Shown one piece after another: positions 14,866-23,213 of a stretch of DNA of 64,000 nucleotides; position 1 is the first letter of the stretch; every line of letters starts with the position of its first letter. Below the pieces are notes generated by a model. That model made no database searches. It was not told where the DNA came from and saw only the letters and a list, made by a program, of their open reading frames with translations. The stretch is from CALSMU01 sp965230225 (lineage in GTDB: Bacteria; Bacteroidota; Bacteroidia; Flavobacteriales_D; Parvicellaceae), in assembly GCA_965230225.1 (NCBI GenBank), contig CBDDKM010000005.1, positions 186,001 through 250,000 on the forward strand, written 5' to 3'. A program made the position numbers and the translations under genes.

Positions 14866-16263
14866 TTAAGGAATAATTTCGGCACCCTCATTAAGAATCA
14901 CTACACCAAGGTTTTTAGTTCTTTTGGGAACTTTATGTTTCCTTTCGTAGGATTTGCAATTGATAACACCTTGCCATGGAGAATCAAAATAGTTTTTAAT
15001 GGTTATTCCATTTACGATGAGTTTAGCTCTTTTTTCAAGATAAATAGCACTTCCTTCCGGCATACTTACTAAGCCATTTACTTCCAGTGTTTGCCTTTTT
15101 CGAATAATGATGTCACCGCCCACCAACATGCCCTTGTTCCAGGTGGTATAGTCCCATACTTCTATGGTTCTTGATGTGTCATATTCGTTCGCTGTGGTAA
15201 CTCTGATCAGTTCCGGTTTGGTGGTGTACTGTTTATGGATGTGTCCTACTTGTTTCGGTGAGAGGTATTTTCTGCAGATGTTGTACCCCATAATATTATT
15301 ACTGGTATTGGTGTTGTTGCACTTGATCCAACCAAATTTATCTGTAGCAGGTAAGTCATCAAATTGCGGTCGGTCGGTGTGGCTCAATCCTAAACAATGC
15401 CCTATTTCGTGGGCTGTTAATTGAGCACCTGCATATTGGCCACCATAGATTAAATTGTGCACATTGAGGTAATAGGGAGAAGGTCCGCACCCACCTTGTT
15501 TGGGGTCTGTAGATGATCCAGTATAAAATATGTGTAGGTAATTCTTGTCAGAATCGGTGTATTTCATCCAGAGGTCCCGATCGCAATTTTTGCCTATAAT
15601 GGTAAAGTAAGAAATCTTTCCTGAAGCAATATCCGTAGGAATGGGCTCCTTTACCTTAACAAAGGTAATTCCGTGTTCATAACGAACAGAAACTCGATTA
15701 TAAACTCCATTATTTCCTTCTGAGCTTACCACCTTTAAACTGTCTGCTTTTCGCTGAATTCGATTTCTCCAATTTCCTTTAAAACCAAATTCGTTGGTTT
15801 CAGATACTACGGTGTCAATGTCCCAGGGGGCACCACCACCATGGGCAATGGATAGCTTACCTCGGTCCCATCCGCTGGAGTCCGTATGGAACAATACAGA
15901 GTCTACTCTGAACCTGATTCTGGAATCAGGAATGTAGTGTACTTTTCCGTCCGGAGGAAATATAGTAGGCTTTTGTAGTTTGGTGTAGAAGGAGTTGATC
16001 CAATCCATTTGTTTTTGGATAAAAGCCATGCTGTCTTCTGTCATGTTCCAGGCATCATTCTCATACCTTTTCATGATGTGAAGCTGTACCTTAATGGTAA
16101 TGATGGGGTGGGTTTCCAGTGAGGTTTCCTCGTATGGAATGTAGCTGGTTAGATCGGCCGACTTATTTTGTGCGGTTATCTGAACACTAAAAAGAAATAG
16201 AAAACAAATACTATTGAATAGAATCGGCTTCAGGTTCCTCCAGTTGTACAGTTTGTATTCCAT
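14866..16263 (-). CDS. Secreted metzincin-type zinc metalloprotease
   Basis: A 465-residue secreted protein. After a signal peptide (hydrophobic core about 13-30) the zinc motif AHEIGHCLGLSH lies at 284-295 (ligands His285, His289, His295; catalytic Glu286), followed by a Met-turn (NNIMGYN, Met325). This HExxHxxGxxH plus Met-turn layout is metzincin, closest to the M43/M10 style. The C-terminal 110 residues are a beta-rich domain (DIIIRKRQTLEVNG, then KLIVNGI) without a T9SS tail. The only sensible start is the ATG at 16263, which lies 53 bases inside the M23 gene in another frame, so translation may be coupled. Substrate unknown. Confidence 0.85.
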   Translation of the reverse strand: MEYKLYNWRNLKPILFNSICFLFLFSVQITAQNKSADLTSYIPYEETSLETHPIITIKVQLHIMKRYENDAWNMTEDSMAFIQKQMDWINSFYTKLQKPTIFPPDGKVHYIPDSRIRFRVDSVLFHTDSSGWDRGKLSIAHGGGAPWDIDTVVSETNEFGFKGNWRNRIQRKADSLKVVSSEGNNGVYNRVSVRYEHGITFVKVKEPIPTDIASGKISYFTIIGKNCDRDLWMKYTDSDKNYLHIFYTGSSTDPKQGGCGPSPYYLNVHNLIYGGQYAGAQLTAHEIGHCLGLSHTDRPQFDDLPATDKFGWIKCNNTNTSNNIMGYNICRKYLSPKQVGHIHKQYTTKPELIRVTTANEYDTSRTIEVWDYTTWNKGMLVGGDIIIRKRQTLEVNGLVSMPEGSAIYLEKRAKLIVNGITIKNYFDSPWQGVINCKSYERKHKVPKRTKNLGVVILNEGAEIIP

Positions 16264-17488
16264 CTAACTTCAGTTTAATAGGTTCAATATACTTCAAATA
16301 ATTGGTTAAGGCACTATCTTGCAATGGGTCGCCAGATGGGATGTCAATGCTTAATGGGTCAACTGCTTTTCCGTTAATAAAAATTCGATAATCCAAATGT
16401 GGTCCGGTAGAAGCACCGGTGCTTCCAACCTCACCAATCTTTTGCCCCTGAGAAACGTGAACACCTTTTTTAATTCCTGGACCAAACTTACTTAAGTGCA
16501 TGTATTTTGTTACCATATCACCCGTGTTGTGCTTGATCTTAACCAGTCTTCCGGCATCTCCTGCCCAACCAGCAAAAATTACCTCTCCGGTACCTGTGGC
16601 CACAACCTCTGTTCCGGTTGGTGCAGCATAATCAACCCCATGATGAGGTCGGTAGTACTTATGAACCGGGTGAAAGCGGTTGTGTGAAAATTTAGATGAG
16701 ATTCTAGTGTATTCTAATGGAGCAGAAAGCAAAGCCTTTTTCATGCTTTCTCCTTTTTCTGTGTAATAGGCAAAATCAGAAGTGTCTGCATGATATAAAA
16801 AGGTGTAGTAATCCTTTTGTCTGTGATTAAATAAAATGGCTTTAACTTCTCCAATTCCAATGAATTCTCCTTCTACGTATTTTTCGTCGTAAATTACTTT
16901 AAAATAATCTCCTTTTTGGATGTCGAAGAAATCGATGGTCCAGGCGTAGAGTTTAGCTACTTCCATCACCAATGCCGGGCTTAAATCCTGATCAACAAAA
17001 GCATTCCACAAACTGGAAGAAATGATTCCACCGGCTACATTTTCTTCCACCGTTACCTCTTTCTTTCCAACAAATACGTTTAAAGAATCTTCAAAATTGA
17101 AAACGACATACTCAATAGGGTTTTTCTCGTAAATAAAGCAGCGAGTAGTATGAGAAGAATCCTTTGTACAGAATACGTAGTAAGGGTGGTCTGGTTTTAT
17201 TTTTCGAACATCAAAAATGGAATCAAACTCATCGGCAATCTGAAAGATTTGAGCTTGTGTAATTCCGTAGTTGGGTAGGATATGAGTAAGCCCCTGGTTG
17301 GGTTGTACCATACCACTGTCAATGTAAAATTCATCTACATCCAATCCGTACATATAAACCGGTTCGGGTTCTGGTTCGGGAACCTGTTCAACTACAGGTG
17401 CTTCTGTGGTGGTTTCTTTTTCTTCTCCGCATCCGGTTAGAACAACAATTCCGGTAATCAATAGTAGAATATATTGTAATTTCTTCAT
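16211..17488 (-). CDS. M23 (LytM-type) peptidase lipoprotein
   Basis: A 425-residue lipoprotein (signal MKKLQYILLLITGIVVLTGC, Cys20) with a proline/glutamate spacer (about 30-44). An N-terminal domain (about 50-245) precedes the M23 domain at about 262-372. The HxxxD motif is intact (PHHGVDY: His282, Asp286), and so are YMH (His331) and GPH (His364). The second residue of the usual HxH motif is Asp366 (GPHLDYRI) rather than His. Members cut peptidoglycan cross-bridges, or lose activity and act as activators. Whether Asp366 still binds zinc here cannot be told from sequence. The end of the gene overlaps the start of the metzincin gene. Confidence 0.85.
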   Translation of the reverse strand: MKKLQYILLLITGIVVLTGCGEEKETTTEAPVVEQVPEPEPEPVYMYGLDVDEFYIDSGMVQPNQGLTHILPNYGITQAQIFQIADEFDSIFDVRKIKPDHPYYVFCTKDSSHTTRCFIYEKNPIEYVVFNFEDSLNVFVGKKEVTVEENVAGGIISSSLWNAFVDQDLSPALVMEVAKLYAWTIDFFDIQKGDYFKVIYDEKYVEGEFIGIGEVKAILFNHRQKDYYTFLYHADTSDFAYYTEKGESMKKALLSAPLEYTRISSKFSHNRFHPVHKYYRPHHGVDYAAPTGTEVVATGTGEVIFAGWAGDAGRLVKIKHNTGDMVTKYMHLSKFGPGIKKGVHVSQGQKIGEVGSTGASTGPHLDYRIFINGKAVDPLSIDIPSGDPLQDSALTNYLKYIEPIKLKLDGIQTVQLEEPEADSIQ

Positions 17489-17595
17489 GTTACTTGACAG
17501 TATTTCTCAAGTTCGAAATTATTCAATTACACGAAGGAGGTAAAGGGCATTGATTATTCGTTTTGAACAAACCATTGTTGCCTACTAAAAACAAC

Positions 17596-17625
17596 ACCAC
17601 CGAAGCATTTTGATACTTCGGTGGT
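17596..17625 (-). terminator. Rho-independent terminator of T9SS cargo gene
   Basis: Ten-base perfect stem ACCACCGAAG / CTTCGGTGGT with a 10-base loop. On the minus strand it is followed by TGTTGTTTTTAG. It lies 27 bases past the stop of 17652-18353 and separates it from the M23 gene. Confidence 0.8.
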
Positions 17626-17651
17626 CATTTAAAATTATTATTCGTTTTTTT

Positions 17652-18353
17652 TTACTTCAGAATTTGCATCTTTTTAGTGCCAACTACATTACCATTTACT
17701 TCAAGCGAGTACAGGTAAATTCCACCTGGTAGTTGATTGTTGATGCGTATAGTTTCATTTCCGGAAATTATTGGATAAGATTCTACTTGAGTTCCAATGG
17801 CGTTATAGACTTTAATGGAGGCATTCCTGAAATTACCTTCAATAGAAACATCTATGTTGGTATTACCATTACTTGGGTTGGGGTAATTCTGTGAGAATGC
17901 AATACTCTCTTTTACTTCAGTAATGTTAGTTGTCCCTTGTGCTATACCAGTATAGGTAATCAGCAAGGTATCATTAGGAGCAGATGTTTCGAACAATTTT
18001 ACTGTTAATGTACCCGTTCCGGCAGTTCCGTTAGGGTAAAAATGCACGTTTAGATAATTACTACTAGATGACACAACTAATGGAAAGTCAGCAGTTGTTG
18101 CTCCTTTAGGGCGGCAAGCTGAAGGATCACAAAAAGAGAATTCCCATCCAGAAGGAAGGTTTTGATTCACCAATTCCCAGGTCATTTGAAGCGTTCCTGA
18201 TGTATTGTTAATCAAATCAACATCTCCATAAAAATCACTATCTGTTGCTTGTCCATATAAGGTTGTATCCGGCACTTCAACAGAGAAGTTGGACTGAGCA
18301 ATTACTCCGGTGTGAAATATCATAAAGAGTAGCGGAAGGAATAGTTTTTTCAT
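17652..18353 (-). CDS. T9SS cargo protein (type A sorting domain)
   Basis: A 233-residue secreted protein starting at the ATG at 18353 (MKKLFLPLLFMIFHTGVIAQ signal peptide); an ATG 27 bases upstream adds a polar lead and is less likely. The middle is a short Ig-like beta domain (TLQMTWELVNQNLPSGWEFS). The sorting domain occupies about 155-233, seen from FSQNYPNPSNGNTNIDVS, SIKVYNAIGT and PGGIYLYSLEVNG. It is a single-gene unit bounded by terminators on both sides. Confidence 0.85.
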   Translation of the reverse strand: MKKLFLPLLFMIFHTGVIAQSNFSVEVPDTTLYGQATDSDFYGDVDLINNTSGTLQMTWELVNQNLPSGWEFSFCDPSACRPKGATTADFPLVVSSSSNYLNVHFYPNGTAGTGTLTVKLFETSAPNDTLLITYTGIAQGTTNITEVKESIAFSQNYPNPSNGNTNIDVSIEGNFRNASIKVYNAIGTQVESYPIISGNETIRINNQLPGGIYLYSLEVNGNVVGTKKMQILK

Positions 18354-18404
18354 AAGAAGTAGTTGTTTAAGTGAATGCAATATAACAGTATTGTAGGAAT
18401 AAAA

Positions 18405-18433
18405 AAAGCCGCTAACTAGATGTTAACGGCTTT
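18405..18433 (-). terminator. Rho-independent terminator of ALDH gene
   Basis: Stem AAAGCCG / CGGCTTT extended by TAAC / GTTA after one mismatch, followed on the minus strand by a run of seven T. It lies 21 bases past the stop of 18455-20017. Confidence 0.85.
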
Positions 18434-18454
18434 AATATGATTGAGTTATAATTT

Positions 18455-20017
18455 TTACAGTTCGAACTTAATTCCTTGAGCTAAAGGTAATTCAGTTCCC
18501 CAGTTAATGGTGTTTGTCTGACGTCTCATGTAAATTTTCCAGGCATCAGAACCAGACTCACGTCCACCTCCAGTTTCTTTCTCTCCTCCAAATGCTCCAC
18601 CAATCTCGGCTCCTGAAGTACCTATGTTTACATTGGCAATTCCACAATCAGAACCTACGTGAGAAAGGAATTCTTCCTGCTCTCTCATGTTCATTGTCAT
18701 GATAGCAGAAGACAACCCTTGTGGTACGTCATTTTGAATTGCAATAGCATTTTCAACATCTCCGCTGTACTTGATCAAGTAAAGGATTGGAGCAAAAGTT
18801 TCGTGCTGTACAATTTCGAAGTGGTTTTCAACCTCGGCAATTACTGGTTTAACGTAGCATCCGCTTTCGTATCCAGCTCCTTCTAGTACTCCACCTTCTA
18901 CAACAATCTTAGATCCTTCGGCTTTTCCTTTTTCGATAGCATCCAGGTACATCTGAACAGCATCTTTATCGATAAGTGGTCCAACGTGGTTAGACTCGTC
19001 TAATGGATTTCCAATTTTTAATTGTCCGTAAGCGCTAGCTAAAACTTCTTTTACGTTTTCGTAAATATCTTCGTGAATGATTAATCTTCTGGTAGAAGTA
19101 CATCTTTGTCCTGTAGTTCCAACAGCTCCAAATACAAGTGCCGGAAGTACCATTTTAAGATCAGCAGAAGGAGTAATGATAACAGCATTGTTTCCTCCTA
19201 ATTCTAATAAAGATTTACCTAATCTTGCTCCAACTACTTCTCCAACAGATTTACCCATTCTGGTTGATCCGGTTGCAGATACCAAAGGAACTCTTTTATC
19301 AGCAGCCATAAGTTTACCAAGCTCAGCACCTCCAATAACTAAAGCAGAGATTCCATCAGGAGCATCATCATTAGCTGCAATTACTTCGTTCATGATGTTC
19401 TGACAAGCGATACCGCAAATAGGAGCCTTTTCTGATGGCTTCCAGATACAAACATCTCCAGCGATCCAGGCTAAAGCAGTATTCCAGCTCCATACAGCTA
19501 CTGGGAAGTTAAATGCAGAAATAATTCCTACAATTCCTAGTGGGTGATATTGCTCATACATTCTATGTTTAGGTCTCTCCGAGTGAAGAGTAATTCCATT
19601 TAATTGTCTTGACAGACCAACAGCGAAATCGCAAATGTCAATCATCTCTTGTACTTCACCAAGTCCTTCCTGGTAAGATTTACCCATTTCGTAAGAAACC
19701 AATTTACCAAGAGGTTCTTTGTACTGTCTTAACTTTTCTCCAAACTGTCTAACGATTTCTCCTCTTCTTGGAGCAGGAACCATTTTCCAGGTTTTAAAGG
19801 CTTCCTGAGCTTTTGTGATACAAGCTTCGTATTCTGCAGATGTAGCAGCATTAACAGAAGCGATAAGCTTTCCGTCTACCGGAGAGTATGATTCTATCAC
19901 TTCACCTCTGGTGCTAAACCAGTGAGATCCAATTGCAGCTCCACTATTTACTGCTTTAATTCCAAGAGTTTCTAATACTTCCTGAATGTTTGTTGTTGCT
20001 TCCATTACGTCAGACAT
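18455..20017 (-). CDS. Aldehyde dehydrogenase, ALDH7 (aminoadipate-semialdehyde) type
   Basis: A 520-residue NAD-dependent aldehyde dehydrogenase. The catalytic Cys is in GTTGQRCTSTRRL, the general base Glu in LLELGGNNAVII, and the cofactor loop in SATGSTRMGKSVGEVVGARL. The wording (IISAFNFPVAVWSWNTALAW, KPSEKAPI, GGAFGGEKETGGGRESGSD) is that of the ALDH7/antiquitin group, which oxidises alpha-aminoadipate semialdehyde in lysine breakdown. No other lysine catabolic gene is nearby, so the physiological substrate is inferred. It has its own promoter-like box (20081-20088) and terminator, so it is a single-gene unit. Confidence 0.9.
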   Translation of the reverse strand: MSDVMEATTNIQEVLETLGIKAVNSGAAIGSHWFSTRGEVIESYSPVDGKLIASVNAATSAEYEACITKAQEAFKTWKMVPAPRRGEIVRQFGEKLRQYKEPLGKLVSYEMGKSYQEGLGEVQEMIDICDFAVGLSRQLNGITLHSERPKHRMYEQYHPLGIVGIISAFNFPVAVWSWNTALAWIAGDVCIWKPSEKAPICGIACQNIMNEVIAANDDAPDGISALVIGGAELGKLMAADKRVPLVSATGSTRMGKSVGEVVGARLGKSLLELGGNNAVIITPSADLKMVLPALVFGAVGTTGQRCTSTRRLIIHEDIYENVKEVLASAYGQLKIGNPLDESNHVGPLIDKDAVQMYLDAIEKGKAEGSKIVVEGGVLEGAGYESGCYVKPVIAEVENHFEIVQHETFAPILYLIKYSGDVENAIAIQNDVPQGLSSAIMTMNMREQEEFLSHVGSDCGIANVNIGTSGAEIGGAFGGEKETGGGRESGSDAWKIYMRRQTNTINWGTELPLAQGIKFEL

Positions 20018-20080
20018 ATAAAGTGTTATTTGTTAATTGTTAAACAATAGTTGCTAAAAATGTTTTGCTTTTAACGAATG

Positions 20081-20088
20081 CAAAGATA
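20081..20088 (-). promoter_or_regulatory. -7 box TATCTTTG of ALDH7 gene
   Basis: Exact match to TAnnTTTG on the minus strand, giving a predicted start near 20077 and a leader of about 60 bases. No TTTG is found at the expected -33 position. Confidence 0.5.
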
Positions 20089-20155
20089 AAGCTATTTGCT
20101 TGTTTTCCGTTTTGGAAATGTAATTTTTTATCTAAAACCCCTGAAAATCGTAGTG

Positions 20156-21592
20156 TTATTCCTTTTCTGGGTCAATTTTATCACTGTTTTCTTCAGAATT
20201 TTGTTCTTCTGGTTCAACAGATTCATTGGTTGGTTCGGTTTGATCTGAGCCTTCCAACTCATCATTTGCTGCTTCCTGAGAGTAGGCAGTTTCAACTTTA
20301 TCGATCAAATTGCTATCGTTTTGCTTCATCTTTATAGAGTCCAGAAGTACATCGCGAACTTTGTCTCCTCTATTTAAAATTAAGGCTACTGCCATAATGA
20401 TGCTAGTGATGAGTATGGTAAATAATAATATACCCTGATCGAATTGATCGATTCTATAATCGTAGTCCGGGTTGTAGGCACTTAGTACGTCTCCATGGGC
20501 ATCCACCATTCCATTAGGAATGGCAAAAAATAGCAATACGGTAATTAATCCTCTTGGTGCAATCCAAAGTTGTGGAGTGATGTTTTTTCCGATAAATAGT
20601 TTTAATGCTCCAAATCGGATTGCAAAAAGAATGGCAACAATTCCAAAACTGATCAACGCAAATTTCCAATCTACCAACGAGGCAAGAGAAATGGTAATTC
20701 CGAATATCACAAAGAAAAACGTTCTGAGAACAAAAGCTGTTTCCAGAGTCAATACATGAAGTTCGTGCAGGGAGTCTTTCATTTTAGATCGATCGCCAAA
20801 ACGCTTAATGGGCCCCTTAAAAAAGAGGTGGGTATTGTTAAGTACCAGCCCAAAGAACAAAATGATAAGTAGTGAGGATAAGTGGAATGATTTCCCCAAT
20901 GCGTAAAGCAACAACAGCACGGAAAACATGAGAAAGTACTTGGCGTGCATGTTCAATTGCTGAAACAGTGTAACAAGTAGATAACTGGCTATAATGGCAA
21001 TCACAACTGTAATGGCAATATTACCCAATACGCTCATAGCCACTTCTCCTGCTCCTTCTGCATGTCCATTGTCCTTTAAAAAGTAAAAGAACATAATCCC
21101 TAAAATGTCCGAAAATGTACTTTCATAGATCATGAACTCTCTTTTGTTTTCGGAAAGAGAAAGCACACTTGGGATAATGATAGCACTACTCATAATAGAA
21201 AGAGGAACCCCATAAATTAACCCCTGAAAGAGGGAAACTTTCCAGATGGCCATAAACAATCCTGCTATGGCAAATGAGGAAGCTATAAGAGCCACTAACG
21301 CCACCACAAAACTACGTATGATTAGACCGAGTTTTTCCCGTTTCAATTGCAGGTCCAATGCAGCTTCCAGTACGATGAATATCAATCCGACATTACCCAG
21401 AATTTCCAATATTACCATCAAGCCACTATCAGCACCTTCAAGATCCGGTTTCCATAGTGTTTCCTGTATAGCTACACCCAAAACGATGAGCATTAAAACA
21501 CTTGGGATATTGGTTTTTTTAGCAATTATATTGAAGATGAAACTCAATATAATGATGGACGAGGCAGCAATGATGAATAAGTATGGATTCAT
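20156..21592 (-). CDS. Cation/proton antiporter (CPA family)
   Basis: A 478-residue membrane protein with about 12 hydrophobic helices starting at residue 4 (LFIIAASSIIILSFIFNIIA). The pattern IPSVLMLIVLGVAIQ, then the half-repeat YGVPLSIMSSAIIIPSVLSL and the late WIAPRGLITVLLFF, is that of Na+/H+ exchangers of the monovalent cation:proton antiporter-1 type. The C-terminal 60 residues are cytoplasmic and very acidic. It probably controls intracellular pH and sodium, useful in salt water. It follows the histidine kinase gene by 30 bases and may share its transcript. Confidence 0.85.
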   Translation of the reverse strand: MNPYLFIIAASSIIILSFIFNIIAKKTNIPSVLMLIVLGVAIQETLWKPDLEGADSGLMVILEILGNVGLIFIVLEAALDLQLKREKLGLIIRSFVVALVALIASSFAIAGLFMAIWKVSLFQGLIYGVPLSIMSSAIIIPSVLSLSENKREFMIYESTFSDILGIMFFYFLKDNGHAEGAGEVAMSVLGNIAITVVIAIIASYLLVTLFQQLNMHAKYFLMFSVLLLLYALGKSFHLSSLLIILFFGLVLNNTHLFFKGPIKRFGDRSKMKDSLHELHVLTLETAFVLRTFFFVIFGITISLASLVDWKFALISFGIVAILFAIRFGALKLFIGKNITPQLWIAPRGLITVLLFFAIPNGMVDAHGDVLSAYNPDYDYRIDQFDQGILLFTILITSIIMAVALILNRGDKVRDVLLDSIKMKQNDSNLIDKVETAYSQEAANDELEGSDQTEPTNESVEPEEQNSEENSDKIDPEKE

Positions 21593-21622
21593 GCCGGTAA
21601 AACTAACGAATTTTTAGCTAGA

Positions 21623-23110
21623 TCATTTTCTCAATTCGATTCTAAACGTGGTCCCTTTGCCTATTTCAGAAGATTTAACATAAATTTTACCATTATGGTG
21701 TTCTTCCACTATTCTTTTTACCAACGAAAGGCCTAATCCCCATCCTCTTTTTTTGGTGGTGTACCCAGGCTCAAATACCGTTTTAAAATGGGTAGATGGA
21801 ATTCCTTTTCCTGTGTCGGTAATCTCGATATAGGCCTGATTTCCTTCTGTGCCAATTAAGTAGCTAATTGCCCCTTTACCCTCCATGGCATCTACAGCAT
21901 TTTTAGTAATGTTTTCGATTACCCATTCAAATAACGAGGTGTTTAGGTTGGTTGTGATGGATCGATCGTTACACTGTAAATCGAACGCTACTTTTTTTGA
22001 AACTCGGGTTTGCAAATAGGAAATGCTTCGGTCAACAACCTCATATAAATTGAGGGTTTCCTTTTTGGATTCGGAACCAATTTTCGAAAAACGATCTGTT
22101 ACCGTAACTAACCTTTTAATGTCTTTATCCATTTCGGTAATGGAGCTTTCGTCCACGCCCTGACTTCTTAGTATTTCCAACCATGCCATTAGTGATGATA
22201 GGGGAGTTCCAAGTTGGTGAGCAGTTTCTTTGGCCATTCCAACCCACACTTGATTTTGTTCTGCTCTTCTGAATGTACTGAACAATAGATATCCGATGAA
22301 TAAGAAAATGGTAATGATGCTCAACATGATATAAGGATAATACCTTAGTTGTTTGAGCGTCATGGATTCCTGAAAGTAGATGGCTCCACTATGGTCTTCA
22401 TCCAGCTTAACTTCGATTTCTGCGTTTTCAGATTTCATTAGTTGGATCAGAGCATCCACTTCTTCTCTCGAGTCCACTTCTTCCGGCTCCAGATTAGTGG
22501 CAATTACTTCCATGGTATTGGCATCAATAAATATAACTGGTACCAAAGCCTCATTTTCTACTAAATCGTGGTTAAATGCTTCAATTAGCGAATCTCTTTT
22601 CCATTGCAGCTCAAAGAATTTATCGGAATTTCTGAAATATATTTTCTGACTTCTGTTACCACTATATTTAATTTCAATAGGAGGGTTGATTTTCCCCCAT
22701 TCCTGTACCAATAAGTTTAACGAGTCCTGATCCATATCCTCTAGATTGGAAGAGGAGGAAACCACATCATTCTCGTCGGTAAGTATTAAGGGGATATCCT
22801 TGTTTCCAGTGATGATTTCCAGTGCAAAACTGTAGTCGTTCAGGTCCTTCTCCATTTCTTTGGTGGCTCTAGCCCAGAACTCAATTTTCTTTCGTTCTTG
22901 TTCGGCAAGGGCATCAAAGGCCTGGTTGGTAACATTTACCAGATCGGCTTTTTTTCTAATCGCTTCACTCCATAGTTCTACCTTTTGGCGTTCTTCATTT
23001 TGAACTTTAGAGGCAATATGACTGGCATACCAAATAGTTCCGCCCACTATAATTAGCGCGGCAAACATCAGAATGATTTTCCAGCGAAGCTTTTTAGAAT
23101 AGAGATTCAT
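21623..23110 (-). CDS. Membrane sensor histidine kinase
   Basis: A 495-residue kinase. Two membrane helices (about 11-30 and 259-278) enclose a periplasmic sensor region of about 225 residues with coiled-coil ends. The kinase core has the H box (KETAHQLGTPLSSLMAWLE, His298), an N box (VIENITKNAVDAME), and G boxes (ITDTGKGIP and GWGLGLSLVKRI). The variant HQLGTP H box is typical of a Bacteroidota group without a HAMP linker. No response regulator lies nearby, so its partner is elsewhere. A -7-like box at 23119 lies only a few bases before the ATG. Confidence 0.88.
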   Translation of the reverse strand: MNLYSKKLRWKIILMFAALIIVGGTIWYASHIASKVQNEERQKVELWSEAIRKKADLVNVTNQAFDALAEQERKKIEFWARATKEMEKDLNDYSFALEIITGNKDIPLILTDENDVVSSSSNLEDMDQDSLNLLVQEWGKINPPIEIKYSGNRSQKIYFRNSDKFFELQWKRDSLIEAFNHDLVENEALVPVIFIDANTMEVIATNLEPEEVDSREEVDALIQLMKSENAEIEVKLDEDHSGAIYFQESMTLKQLRYYPYIMLSIITIFLFIGYLLFSTFRRAEQNQVWVGMAKETAHQLGTPLSSLMAWLEILRSQGVDESSITEMDKDIKRLVTVTDRFSKIGSESKKETLNLYEVVDRSISYLQTRVSKKVAFDLQCNDRSITTNLNTSLFEWVIENITKNAVDAMEGKGAISYLIGTEGNQAYIEITDTGKGIPSTHFKTVFEPGYTTKKRGWGLGLSLVKRIVEEHHNGKIYVKSSEIGKGTTFRIELRK

Positions 23111-23118
23111 TGATTAAC

Positions 23119-23126
23119 AAACTTAC
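23119..23126 (-). promoter_or_regulatory. Candidate -7 box TAAGTTTG of histidine kinase gene
   Basis: Matches TAnnTTTG on the minus strand, 8 bases before the ATG, which would leave a leader of about 5 bases. The -33 box is not clear. Confidence 0.4.
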
Positions 23127-23160
23127 CAAACTTTAATTTATTATTTGTTTTGGCAAAAAA

Positions 23161-23191
23161 AAGACCCTGACATTTTTATTGTCAGAGTCTT
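23161..23191 (-). terminator. Rho-independent terminator of glmS transcript
   Basis: Stem AAGAC-CTGACAT / GTCAG-GTCTT (one mismatch) with AT-rich loop, followed on the minus strand by eight T. It is 23 bases after the glmS stop and ends the glgA-like / DUF4270 / glmS transcript. Confidence 0.85.
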
Positions 23192-23213
23192 AGTTAAATT
23201 ATCTTAAATGTTC

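Noticed and set aside
23111..23213. Possible glmS-linked regulatory RNA
   Set aside because: The only structure is the downstream terminator; glmS here has a 6-base upstream gap and no room for a ribozyme leader.
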